Positions 1 to 7,324 of a stretch of DNA of 21,067 bases are shown piece after piece. Both the position numbers and the translations under genes were made by a program. The notes under the pieces are model-generated. The model did not search any database. It worked only from the letters and a program-made list of their open reading frames with translations, and was not told the origin of the DNA. The stretch's first letter is position 1; every line of letters starts with the position of its first letter. This DNA comes from Methylotenera_A sp031373695. GTDB lineage: Bacteria; Pseudomonadota; Gammaproteobacteria; Burkholderiales; Methylophilaceae. Location of the stretch: positions 1-21,067 of the forward strand of contig JANMNC010000047.1 in assembly GCA_031373695.1 (NCBI GenBank). The letters run 5' to 3'.

Positions 1-458
1 CGGCTACTTTTGGGTGGTTTTTGTGCCGCTTCTTCACGTTGCGCGTTGCGAATTAATGTACGCAATTGCTGAATATCGGCCTGCGGAAATTTAGCTAAAA
101 ACTCTTGCAACGCAAGGGGTTCTGCAATTAAACGGCTACGCCAGCGTTCCATGGTGTGAAAGCGTGCATTTTCTTGCACATTTTTGCCTTCCCATGCTTG
201 CAACTGTTCTACGATAGGTGCGCAATCTACATCGCGCATTAAGCGGCCTAAATATTGCAGCTGCCTGCGCACGGCACCGTTTGCAGTTAATCGTTTGGCT
301 TCCATCACAGCATCAAACAAAGCTTCTGGTAAATCGAGTTTAATTAACTTGTCTTTAGATAAGTCTATTAATTTTTTACCAATGGCTTGTTGCGCATCAG
401 CTTCGGCTTTTAGTTTGGTTTTGCTTATGGGTTCTATTAAATTGTCTTTTTCGGTCAC
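1..458 (-). CDS. darP: Ribosome-associated protein DarP/YjgA (DUF615), 3' end cut by window
   Basis: The minus frame is open from a GTG at 458 to the window edge, giving about 152 residues. An in-frame TGA at 470-468 lies just upstream of that GTG, so GTG is the first possible start; no strong ribosome binding site is visible. The product begins MTEKDNLIEPISKTK and contains ALFDAVMEAKRLTANGAVRRQLQYLGRLMR, FHTMERWRSRLI and LRTLIRNAQREEAAQKPPKSSR, which I recognise as the DUF615/YjgA family. Family members bind the 50S subunit late in its assembly. It is divergent from pmbA, a common arrangement of this pair in proteobacteria. Only the extreme C-terminus is missing from the window. Confidence 0.9.
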   Translation of the reverse strand, partial: MTEKDNLIEPISKTKLKAEADAQQAIGKKLIDLSKDKLIKLDLPEALFDAVMEAKRLTANGAVRRQLQYLGRLMRDVDCAPIVEQLQAWEGKNVQENARFHTMERWRSRLIAEPLALQEFLAKFPQADIQQLRTLIRNAQREEAAQKPPKSS

Positions 459-500
459 GGCGATTGTTCAGTATTTTAGGGGCTTTTAACTTTGCTACGG

Positions 501-506
501 TATGAT
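501..506 (+). promoter_or_regulatory. Possible -10 box for pmbA
   Basis: TATGAT lies 36 bases upstream of the pmbA ATG in the short divergent gap with darP. It matches the sigma-70 -10 consensus at five of six positions. No convincing -35 box sits at 16-18 bases spacing, so this is a weak call based on position and one hexamer. Confidence 0.25.
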
Positions 507-542
507 AACAGTTTTACTCAATTGAATTAATCAAACCCAATA

Positions 543-1892
543 ATGGACACTAAAATTATCGATTTGGCACATTTAAAACAAATCACTCAAGATGTGCTTA
601 AAATTGCTAAACAAGCAGGCGCATCATCTGCCGAAACAGAAGTTAGTTTTGGCACAGGACAAAATGTATCGGTGCGCTTAGGCGAGACCGAAAATATTGA
701 ATACAATCGCGATAAAGGCATTTCGGTTACTGTTTATTTTGGTCAGCAAAAAGGTCATGCTAGTACATCTGACTTAAGCCCAACTGCACTTAAAGACACC
801 GTTGAAGCGGCGTGTAATATTGCTAAATATACCGCCAATGATGAATTTTGCGGTCTAGCTGATGCCAATTTAATGGCTACGGATTTGTTTGATTTAGACT
901 TGTATTATCCTTGGCAGTTAAGCGTAGATGAAGCGATTGAAATTGCCAAGCGTTGCGAAGCTGCGGCTATGAATGTGGATAAAAAACGCATTACTAACTC
1001 TGAAGGCGCAGGCGTATCGAACAGTGAAGGCGTATTTGCCTATGCCAATAGCCACGGCTTTTTAGGTGGCTATGCAAGCTCTAGACACAGCATGAGCTGT
1101 TCAGTGATTGCCGAAGATAACAACGCTATGCAGCGTGATTATTGGTATACCAACGCACGTGATATGGCCGATATGGAATCGGCTGAATTTGTAGGACGGT
1201 TAGCGGGTGAGCGTACCATTAGGCGCTTAGGCGCAAAATCAATACAAACAGGGCAATACCCTGTTTTGTTTGAGGCACCACTGGCTTCAGGTTTAATTTC
1301 TTCGCTTATTAGCGCCATTTCAGGTGGAAGCTTGTATCGCAAATCATCTTTTTTGCTAGATAGTTTGGGCAAACAAATTGCTAATCCCTTATTAAACATT
1401 AAAGAGCTGCCACACCTTAAAAAAGGTATTGCGAGCAGCCCATTTGATAGCGAAGGCGTGGCTACGAAATCACGGCAATTAGTTGAAAATGGTGTATTGC
1501 AAGGTTATGTATTGTCTAGTTATTCTGCACGTAAGCTAGGCATGCAAACCACAGGTAACGCAGGTGGTAGCCATAATTTAATTGTTGAGTCTACAGGCCA
1601 AAACTTTGATGAGTTGCTCAAGCTGATGAACACTGGCTTGCTAGTAACCGAGGTGTTAGGCCATGGCTTAAATATGGTAACGGGCGATTATTCACGTGGG
1701 GCAGCTGGATTTTGGGTAGAAAATGGGGTAATTGCATACCCAGTAGAAGAAATTACCATTGCTGGCAACATCAAAGACATGCTTAACCATATGGTAGCTA
1801 TTGGCACAGATGCCATTAAAAATAGTTCTAAACAAACAGGTTCTATTTTAGTTGAAAATATGATGATTGCAGCAGGTGATAGCTCTGCTTAA
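543..1892 (+). CDS. pmbA: Metalloprotease-like protein PmbA/TldE
   Basis: The 449-residue product is the normal length for PmbA (TldE), the partner of TldD in a cytoplasmic complex that matures modified peptides and degrades some toxins and peptides. The N-terminal half has the TldD/PmbA pattern (SSAETEVSFGTGQNVSVRLGETENIEYNRDKG, split here only for recognition). The C-terminal part has the conserved segment VLGHGLNMVTGDYSRGAAGF followed by WVENG and EITIAGNIKDML. In the family the zinc-binding HExxxH motif belongs to TldD and is absent from PmbA; it is absent here too. tldD is not in the window. The ATG at 543 has no clear Shine-Dalgarno. The gene ends before two hairpins, the second a good terminator. 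Confidence 0.95.
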   Translation: MDTKIIDLAHLKQITQDVLKIAKQAGASSAETEVSFGTGQNVSVRLGETENIEYNRDKGISVTVYFGQQKGHASTSDLSPTALKDTVEAACNIAKYTANDEFCGLADANLMATDLFDLDLYYPWQLSVDEAIEIAKRCEAAAMNVDKKRITNSEGAGVSNSEGVFAYANSHGFLGGYASSRHSMSCSVIAEDNNAMQRDYWYTNARDMADMESAEFVGRLAGERTIRRLGAKSIQTGQYPVLFEAPLASGLISSLISAISGGSLYRKSSFLLDSLGKQIANPLLNIKELPHLKKGIASSPFDSEGVATKSRQLVENGVLQGYVLSSYSARKLGMQTTGNAGGSHNLIVESTGQNFDELLKLMNTGLLVTEVLGHGLNMVTGDYSRGAAGFWVENGVIAYPVEEITIAGNIKDMLNHMVAIGTDAIKNSSKQTGSILVENMMIAAGDSSA

Positions 1893-1915
1893 TAGCTCGT
1901 TGTGCATTAGCCGCG

Positions 1916-1939
1916 CATGTTAACTATAAAGTTAACATG
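1916..1939. repeat. Perfect 10-bp inverted repeat after pmbA
   Basis: CATGTTAACT (1916-1925), a four-base ATAA loop, then AGTTAACATG (1930-1939). The stem is perfect but has no T-run after it, so it is not a typical intrinsic terminator. It sits 24 bases after the pmbA stop and 60 bases before the real terminator. It could be an mRNA 3'-end stabiliser or a protein site. Confidence 0.6.
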
Positions 1940-1998
1940 TGAACTTAAGCCTTGAATCTAGACTTTAAACATAGCGGTGAAATAACTAGCTTAAAATT

Positions 1999-2025
1999 AA
2001 AAAAGCCTCGTTAAGAGGCTTTTTT
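1999..2025. terminator. Bidirectional rho-independent terminator between pmbA and mlaA
   Basis: A perfect 11-bp stem runs AAAAAAGCCTC (1999-2009), loop GTTAA, GAGGCTTTTTT (2015-2025). It has a GC-rich core and T-runs on both strands. It lies between the convergent genes pmbA (plus, ends 1892) and mlaA (minus, ends 2072), so it can stop transcription from both sides. Confidence 0.93.
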
Positions 2026-2071
2026 AACTTGAACAATAACTTGTTTGCTAGCGCATGTTCAACCAGCTTAA

Positions 2072-2827
2072 TTATTTAGCTGGCTCAACCTTATCTTCAT
2101 CAGCAGGCTCAAAACCATCGTCTTTAAGTAACTCTTGTGGCACTAAGCCATCTTGCACCAAGCTTGCACGACTTTGTAAATATGCATCACGCATGAATGA
2201 ATAAGGGTCTAGTGAAGCATTATCTACTAAATCGCCTGCTTCTAGTAGCGCTGTTCTAGCATCTAAAAGTTGTGCTGCGCGCAACTGGTTGTGCAATCTT
2301 ACTTCACCAATATTATGAGTGTAAGTAATTGGGTCTGTGGTGACTCTATCGACTACAAAGCCAGTAGCATCGCGCAATGTGCTTGGGCCTAAAAGTGGTA
2401 AAACTAAATAGGCACCGTTACCAACACCCCAGTGACCTAAGGTTTGGCCAAAATCTTCTTTACGGTTTGGTATATTGTCCATACTTGCAACGTCTATAAA
2501 TCCAGCAAGACCAAAGGTAGTGTTAATAATAAAGCGGCCAGCATCAGTAAATGCGTTAGCAAATTTAAGCTGTAATAAATCATTTAAAACGGTTGTAATA
2601 GAGCCTAAATTGTTAAAAAAGTTGTTAAAGCCTTTACGTACTGGCGTTGGCGCAATGGCTTTGTAAGCGGTTGCTACAGGTTTTAAAATAACCTTATCGG
2701 CTACGTCGTTAAACTTGTAAACGCCACGATTAACACCTTCTAGTGGGTCTTTATTAGTGGTAGCGCAACCTGTAACTAATATGGCCAGCACACAAGCGAG
2801 TAAAGTTTTTATGAGTTTTGATTGCAT
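2072..2827 (-). CDS. mlaA: Outer-membrane lipid asymmetry lipoprotein MlaA (VacJ)
   Basis: A 251-residue lipoprotein. The N-terminal signal ends in the lipobox LVTGC, so Cys21 should be lipidated. MlaA sits in the outer membrane with porins and removes misplaced phospholipids from the outer leaflet, passing them to MlaC and the MlaFEDB transporter. Family hallmarks are DPLEGVNRGVYKFND near residues 28-42, the FINTTFGLAGFIDVA-like stretch, and NRKEDFGQTLGHWGVGNGAYLVLPLLGPSTLRD (described in parts). The C-terminus ends in an acidic tail. The other mla genes are not nearby, so it is a stand-alone unit. The start is an ATG preceded by an A-rich leader without a clear Shine-Dalgarno. Confidence 0.95.
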   Translation of the reverse strand: MQSKLIKTLLACVLAILVTGCATTNKDPLEGVNRGVYKFNDVADKVILKPVATAYKAIAPTPVRKGFNNFFNNLGSITTVLNDLLQLKFANAFTDAGRFIINTTFGLAGFIDVASMDNIPNRKEDFGQTLGHWGVGNGAYLVLPLLGPSTLRDATGFVVDRVTTDPITYTHNIGEVRLHNQLRAAQLLDARTALLEAGDLVDNASLDPYSFMRDAYLQSRASLVQDGLVPQELLKDDGFEPADEDKVEPAK

Positions 2828-2900
2828 TATTTTTTCACTTTTTCTACTTAATTTTTGTTTATTTGTTTGTTTTTAAACTTGTTTTTTTTAAACTTAATAG
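2828..2900 (-). promoter_or_regulatory. A-rich leader upstream of mlaA
   Basis: Read on the minus strand, the 70 or so bases before the mlaA ATG are mostly A with few G or C, and include two copies of AAGTTTAAAAA separated by a few bases. There is no GGAGG-type site. Such leaders can be unstructured ribosome standby sites; the role here is inferred. The rest of the gap to the photolyase gene (to 3071) holds only a weak 5-bp hairpin at 2951-2966 and no clear terminator. Confidence 0.35.
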
Positions 2901-3071
2901 CTAACAAATTATTACAATTATATTATCACTGACAGCGCCTGCATTGTCTACCGATAAAAGCATCGGCATTTACACAACAAACCTAAGCACTACAAAAACT
3001 TAGCTGTGTTGCGCAAAAACAACTAAATGTACTAACTTGTTAATTATCTATTAGTTATCTACAAGCAAAAA

Positions 3072-4532
3072 TTATGCCTCAGCGTTTTCGTCACTTATAT
3101 CAGCAACCTCGGGCCTAGCGCTTTTATATAAACTTAGCGCCAGTGCTCGCTGTGCGGCATGCTCAACCACCGGTGCGGGGTAATCTTTACCGATAACAAC
3201 ATTGATAGATTGTTGACGAAGTGGTGGAATTAACCACGGTGCGTGAATTTCTTTGTCACTACAGCTGCCCAATTCTGGCACGTATTTACGAATAAACTTG
3301 CCAGTAGCATCAAATTTTTCGCTTTGTGTAATGGGGTTGAAAATACGAAACCATGGTTGCGCATCACAGCCAGTGCTGGCGGCCCATTGCCAGCCACCAT
3401 TATTTGCCGAAAAATCAAAATCAATTAAATGTTGCGCAAAATAGCGCTCGCCCCAACGCCAATCGATCAATAAATCTTTCACCAAAAAGCTAGCGGCTAC
3501 CATGCGTAAACGATTGTGCATAAAGCCTGTGGTGTTAATTTGGCGCATTGCGGCATCTACCAGCGGGTAGCCCGTTTTGCCATCACACCAAGCTTTGAAA
3601 AGTGTGGGGTCATTTGGAAATACCAAGCTACCAAACTCTGCTTTAAATGCTTGACCTGTGGCTACATGCGGGTTGTGATGCAAAATTTGAAAGTAAAAGT
3701 CGCGCCATACCAGCTCGTTTAACCAGCTTGCAGAGCCAGCATTAGCGGGGTCTCTGGCCTGCCTAGCACAATGACGTATGGAAACAGTACCAAAACGTAG
3801 ATGTACAGAAAGATAAGAAACGCCTTTAACAGCAGGAAAATTTCGCGCTTCTTGATATTGATGCATGCGGTTTTCAAAATCTTCAAACAGTTGTTTGCCG
3901 CCGCTCATGCCAGTAGGCAGGCGCATATCGGCCAAATTAGTACGCGCAAACCCCATGGCTTCTAAAGTAATGAGCTCTTTGGGGGCTGCTTTTGCTAAAT
4001 TTTGAATGTAATTATCGACAGGGTAGGGCTTTAAGTAGTAGTCGTTTAGTTTTTTAAGATGCGTGTTGCGATAGTGCGAAAAGACAGAATACGGCTTGTT
4101 ACTTAAGCTAAGTACTTCATCTTTTTCGAAAATAACCTGGTCTTTAAAGTGGTGAAACTCAATATTGTTTTTGGCAAGCTGATTTGCCACATCGGCATCG
4201 CGTGCTACTGCACTTGGTTCGTAATCGCGGTTTACAAACACGGCATTAACATTGGCTTGCAGGGCAAGTGCCGGAATGAGTTCGCGTGGGTTGCCGTGTT
4301 GCACAATTAAATCGCCACCTTTGGCTTGCAAGGCAGCTTTTAGCTCTTTAATGCTTTCCCATATAAACTCTACGCGGCGATCTTGCTTATTCTCAAGCAA
4401 GTTTAAAATTGTAGTATCGAACACAAATACACAAAATACTTGTTGCGAGGATTTAAGTGCGTGATAAAGCGCGGCATGATCAAAATCGCGCAAATCGCGA
4501 CGAAACCAAACTAAAGATTTAGTGTAAGTCAT
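3072..4532 (-). CDS. phrB: Deoxyribodipyrimidine photolyase (class I CPD photolyase)
   Basis: The 486-residue protein matches the class I photolyase family, which uses FAD and blue light to split cyclobutane pyrimidine dimers in DNA. The N-terminal alpha/beta antenna domain starts SLVWFRRDLRDFDHAALYHA. The C-terminal FAD domain has WLNELVWRDFYFQIL, TGYPLVDAAMRQINTTGFMHNR, and the signature region DWRWGERYFAQHLIDFDFSANNGGWQWAASTGCDAQPWFRIFNP (partly quoted across motifs). The length is typical and nothing is broken. Start is ATG at 4532 with no obvious Shine-Dalgarno. It is flanked by short gaps and looks like a single-gene unit. Confidence 0.96.
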   Translation of the reverse strand: MTYTKSLVWFRRDLRDFDHAALYHALKSSQQVFCVFVFDTTILNLLENKQDRRVEFIWESIKELKAALQAKGGDLIVQHGNPRELIPALALQANVNAVFVNRDYEPSAVARDADVANQLAKNNIEFHHFKDQVIFEKDEVLSLSNKPYSVFSHYRNTHLKKLNDYYLKPYPVDNYIQNLAKAAPKELITLEAMGFARTNLADMRLPTGMSGGKQLFEDFENRMHQYQEARNFPAVKGVSYLSVHLRFGTVSIRHCARQARDPANAGSASWLNELVWRDFYFQILHHNPHVATGQAFKAEFGSLVFPNDPTLFKAWCDGKTGYPLVDAAMRQINTTGFMHNRLRMVAASFLVKDLLIDWRWGERYFAQHLIDFDFSANNGGWQWAASTGCDAQPWFRIFNPITQSEKFDATGKFIRKYVPELGSCSDKEIHAPWLIPPLRQQSINVVIGKDYPAPVVEHAAQRALALSLYKSARPEVADISDENAEA

Positions 4533-4637
4533 GTAAACAAGGACAGGTGATAGGCCGCCTAGTTTAACAAATACTGAGATTTATTTTTAATTTGTAAAAA
4601 TTAAAGTAAAGCGGTGACTTTAATTAAATCTAGTCAG

Positions 4638-4928
4638 TTAATTTCTTGCGCCAAACATGTATTTTTGTTCGATAATTTCTGAAGTTTTATTAGGCGTCGC
4701 TTTTGCTGTGCTGCCTACTCTGGGGGATTCTGTAATTAAACCAAGCATGCTCTGTACTTCAAGAGATAACATAATTAATTCTTCATCACCAAGTTCAAAA
4801 GCTTTCTGAAAAATTTCCGCGCTATATTCACTATCTTTAATGAGTTTGGCTGGGTTAACCGCTCCAATTAATCTTCTTGCTGAAACTGAAAATTTTGATA
4901 ATAAGACTAAGTTTTTGTTGTCCATCAT
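4638..4928 (-). CDS. Hypothetical protein, 96 residues, unrecognised
   Basis: I do not recognise the family. The frame is open from 4982, but the better start is the double ATG at 4928/4925. An AGGA lies 3 bases before the first ATG and 6 before the second, and the residues encoded upstream look like untranslated sequence. The product (MMDNKNLVLLSKFSVSARRL...) is soluble, with no signal peptide or membrane segment. The middle (SEYSAEIFQKAFELGDEELIMLSLEVQSML) is likely helical and acidic, and the tail is Ser/Thr/Lys-rich, ending KYMFGARN. It lies between phrB and rlmH on the same strand, with a perfect hairpin between it and rlmH, so it is probably its own unit. The Shine-Dalgarno and sensible composition argue that it is real. 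Confidence 0.65.
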   Translation of the reverse strand: MMDNKNLVLLSKFSVSARRLIGAVNPAKLIKDSEYSAEIFQKAFELGDEELIMLSLEVQSMLGLITESPRVGSTAKATPNKTSEIIEQKYMFGARN

Positions 4929-5017
4929 AAATCCTCGATTGCAAAACGGTTTCATAAAGATGCTAAAAAATAGTCTTCTCACCCTTTTGGGGCATTTTTA
5001 GCAATAAAAACATCTTT

Positions 5018-5047
5018 CTATATGCTTTATTGATATAAAGCATATAG
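5018..5047. repeat. Perfect 13-bp inverted repeat between rlmH and the small hypothetical gene
   Basis: CTATATGCTTTAT (5018-5030), loop TGAT, ATAAAGCATATAG (5035-5047). The stem is perfect and AT-rich. It is 23 bases after the rlmH stop on minus. The following bases on minus are AAAGATGTTTTTATTG, so a T-run exists but is offset from the stem by 7 bases. It might terminate the panC-panD-rsfS-rlmH transcript weakly, stabilise its end, or act as an operator for the small gene downstream. Confidence 0.7.
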
Positions 5048-5069
5048 CATGCCAGTAAGGCAGTGAGGT

Positions 5070-5537
5070 TTATTCGCGGTGATAAGGGTGATTTTGAATG
5101 ATTGAGTATGCGCGATAAAGCTGTTCGCTAAGCAGCACGCGCACAAAAGCATGTGGCAAAGTAAGTTTAGATAAGCTCCACTTAAAATCAGCAGCTTGTT
5201 TTAAGCTGGTATGTAAGCCATCTGCACCGCCAATTACAATGCTCACATCACGGCCTAAACTTTGCCACTGCTGCATTTTTTCAGCCAGTTGTAGCGTATT
5301 TATTTCTAGCCCGTGCTCATCGCAAGCCACTAAATAGTCTTTAGCAACTGCCTCTAATATACGTTTGGCTTCAAGCGCTTGCACGTTCTCTGTGCTGTTA
5401 CCTGCTGCACGTTTTTCTGGTTTTATTTCGATAATTTCTATTGATAACTCGCGCGGCATGCGCTTGATATATTCATTACATGCCGTTTCAACCCAATCTG
5501 GCATTTTGTGGCCAACACTTATAATACGTAGTTTCAA
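5070..5537 (-). CDS. rlmH: 23S rRNA pseudouridine-1915 N3-methyltransferase RlmH
   Basis: The 155-residue product is the standard length for RlmH, a SPOUT-fold enzyme that uses S-adenosylmethionine to methylate pseudouridine 1915 in helix 69 of 23S rRNA on the assembled ribosome. Visible motifs are MKLRIISVGHKMPDWV at the N-terminus, DEHG in the middle, the cofactor-binding IVIGGADG, and the C-terminal LTLPHAFVRVLLSEQLYRAY...NHPYHRE. The start codon is TTG at 5537, directly preceded by an in-frame TAA, so no longer product is possible. No clear Shine-Dalgarno is seen. It follows rsfS by 49 bases, the usual gene pair. Confidence 0.96.
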   Translation of the reverse strand: MKLRIISVGHKMPDWVETACNEYIKRMPRELSIEIIEIKPEKRAAGNSTENVQALEAKRILEAVAKDYLVACDEHGLEINTLQLAEKMQQWQSLGRDVSIVIGGADGLHTSLKQAADFKWSLSKLTLPHAFVRVLLSEQLYRAYSIIQNHPYHRE

Positions 5538-5586
5538 TTAGCACGCAGTTTAAATATTAAAAGTTAATGTAAAAAATTAAACCGCT

Positions 5587-5973
5587 CTAGCTAGTTTTTT
5601 GTGCCTCAGTGCCACTGCTTTCTGATTTGATATGGCTGCTTCTGCCCTCTGCTGCGCCCCATAACTGCTCTAAATTGTAATAGGCACGGGTGGCTGGCAC
5701 CATTACGTGCACCACAATATCGCTTAAATCTACTAGCACCCATTCACCTTCTTTGCCGCCTTCTACGCCGCGTAAATTAGCACCTTTTTCTTTAAGTTTT
5801 ACGCATACATTGTCTGCCAAAGCTTTAGCCTGGCGGCTTGATGTGGCGCTACAAATAATCATGTAGTTGGTCATTGATGTAAGCTTGCGTACATCTAACA
5901 CGCTAATATCAAAGCCTTTTACATCCTCTAGCGCTTCAACAACGGCTAGTTTCATGCCTTCTAAATCTAACAA
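5587..5973 (-). CDS. rsfS: Ribosomal silencing factor RsfS
   Basis: RsfS binds ribosomal protein uL14 and blocks joining of the subunits when nutrients are short. The 128-residue product has the family core: DVKGFDISVLDVRKLTSMTNYMIICSATSSRQAKALADNV and GVEGGKEGEWVLVDLSDIVVHVM followed by YYNLEQLWG (given in parts). The start is a TTG at 5973 with GAGAG upstream; this gives the normal distance to the conserved core, whereas the next ATG (5955) would clip six residues. The C-terminus has a short Ser-rich tail (SSHIKSESSGTEAQKTS). In many bacteria nadD precedes rsfS; here panD does, 24 bases upstream. Confidence 0.94.
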   Translation of the reverse strand: MLDLEGMKLAVVEALEDVKGFDISVLDVRKLTSMTNYMIICSATSSRQAKALADNVCVKLKEKGANLRGVEGGKEGEWVLVDLSDIVVHVMVPATRAYYNLEQLWGAAEGRSSHIKSESSGTEAQKTS

Positions 5974-5997
5974 ATTAATTCTCTCAGTCTTAAATAA

Positions 5998-6378
5998 TTA
6001 AGCTACTTGCGCGGCTATTTCGTGTTTTTGATGCGAAATTTGGTTGTGTTCATTTACATAAACTAACTGTGGCGCATAGTTTTCTAGCGCCAAAAAATTA
6101 TAGTGCGCGTAGCTTGCAATAATAATTATGTCTTGCGGATTAGCTTTATGCGCTGCCGCTCCGTTAACAGAAATAATGCCAGAATTACGCTGTGCACGTA
6201 TGGCATAAGTACTAAAACGCTCGCCATTTGTCACGTTGTAAATGCTAATTTGTTCGTACTCGCGAATATCTGCAGCCTCTAGCAAAACCTCATCAATCGC
6301 GCAGCTGCCCTCATAATGTAACTCGCTATGGGTAACATGCACGCGGTGCAGTTTAGATTTAAGCATAGTTCTTTGCAT
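5998..6378 (-). CDS. panD: Aspartate 1-decarboxylase, pyruvoyl-dependent (proenzyme)
   Basis: PanD makes beta-alanine from aspartate, the amine half of pantothenate. The 126-residue proenzyme has the self-cleavage site Gly24-Ser25 in LHYEGSCAID; Ser25 becomes the pyruvoyl group. Other family motifs are KLHRVHVTHSEL, YNVTNGERFSTYAI and the nucleophile-side loop ISVNGAAAHKANPQDIIIIAS. Length and numbering match the E. coli enzyme. The ATG at 6378 has AAGG six bases upstream. It lies 60 bases after panC and 24 before rsfS, so a panC-panD-rsfS-rlmH transcript is likely. Confidence 0.96.
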   Translation of the reverse strand: MQRTMLKSKLHRVHVTHSELHYEGSCAIDEVLLEAADIREYEQISIYNVTNGERFSTYAIRAQRNSGIISVNGAAAHKANPQDIIIIASYAHYNFLALENYAPQLVYVNEHNQISHQKHEIAAQVA

Positions 6379-6438
6379 GCGTTGCCTTTTAATTTTAAAT
6401 GTTAGGTTATAGTATGAATATGTAAATTATAAGCTAAA

Positions 6439-7323
6439 TCAATTAGTTATGCATAATGCTATGTTGTCTATTAAGCGTGTTTTGCCCGCATTTTTATTGC
6501 CAATTTTAGCGGCACCCAGCACGATTAAGTTTTTATCAAGCGCTGTTGCTGGCTGTAAGGTGTCGGCAGACCGAATCGAGATATAGTCTACATCCCAACC
6601 TTGTTGGCTTAGCTTTAGGTTAGCCTGTGTTTCTAGCTGTAAAAATGATCGGTTACCATTTTTAATGGCAGAAACAATGCCCTGTAAGGCGCTATTTAAT
6701 TGGCTTGCAGAGACAAGTTGTTGTTCATTTAAATAACCGTTGCGCGAGCTTAATGCCAAGCCATTGGCCTCGCGCACGGTTTCGCCCGCAATTATTTTAA
6801 TTGGCAAATTAAACTGTTTCACCATCTCGTTAATAATAAAAAGCTGCTGAAAATCTTTTTTACCAAACACGGCTACGTCTGGTTGAACAATATTAAATAG
6901 TTTCATTACCACAGTTGCCACACCCGCAAAATGGCTTAAGCGGCTTGCACCACACAATACATTAGCAATAGGTGGCGGTTGAATCGTCATGTCTTGATTT
7001 AAATTTTTATCACCAGACTTACTTTCGACCATTTGCGGATAAATTTCAGCCACGCTGGGCGTGAATACAATATCAGCGCCGGCCGCGTTAAGTTTTTCGC
7101 AATCAGCTTGTAATGTGCGTGGGTAGGCGCTTAAATCTTCATTGGCGCCAAACTGTAGTGGGTTTACGAAAATGCTCACAACTACACATTGGCCATGCTG
7201 TTTTGCGATATTAACCAAGTGGATATGCCCAGCATGCAAGTTACCCATGGTGGGTACAAAAGCGATGTTATTTTGGTTTTTAAGCGCAGATCTTAACGCG
7301 CTAATAGTTTTAATCATTTGCAT
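6439..7323 (-). CDS. panC: Pantothenate synthetase (pantoate-beta-alanine ligase)
   Basis: PanC joins pantoate and beta-alanine with ATP to give pantothenate. The 294-residue protein has the nucleotidyltransferase motif FVPTMGNLHAGHIHLV, then FVNPLQFG, the GKKDFQQL loop, and NGLALSSRNGYL. It is a little longer than usual: there is an insert of about ten residues after YPQM (ESKSGDKNLNQD) and a five-residue insert before the final TRLIDN (GNKNAGK). Neither hits a catalytic motif. Start is ATG 7323 or ATG 7317; neither has a clear Shine-Dalgarno, and a GCGCTA/TAGCGC hairpin lies directly upstream. panB, its pathway partner, is separated from it by a lipoprotein gene on the other strand. Confidence 0.95.
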   Translation of the reverse strand: MQMIKTISALRSALKNQNNIAFVPTMGNLHAGHIHLVNIAKQHGQCVVVSIFVNPLQFGANEDLSAYPRTLQADCEKLNAAGADIVFTPSVAEIYPQMVESKSGDKNLNQDMTIQPPPIANVLCGASRLSHFAGVATVVMKLFNIVQPDVAVFGKKDFQQLFIINEMVKQFNLPIKIIAGETVREANGLALSSRNGYLNEQQLVSASQLNSALQGIVSAIKNGNRSFLQLETQANLKLSQQGWDVDYISIRSADTLQPATALDKNLIVLGAAKIGNKNAGKTRLIDNIALCITN

Positions 7324-7324
7324 G

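Noticed and set aside
184..489. Plus-strand open frame of 101 codons
   Set aside because: It is antisense to darP, whose minus-strand frame shows clear family motifs; the composition of this frame is not protein-like.
3230..3722. Several short frames inside phrB on both strands
   Set aside because: All are out of frame with an intact photolyase with full FAD-domain motifs.
4929..4982. Longer start (ATG 4982) for the small unknown gene
   Set aside because: The added 18 residues (MRRLFFSIFMKPFCNRGF) cover the AGGA Shine-Dalgarno of the double ATG, and a purine-rich site is missing before 4982.
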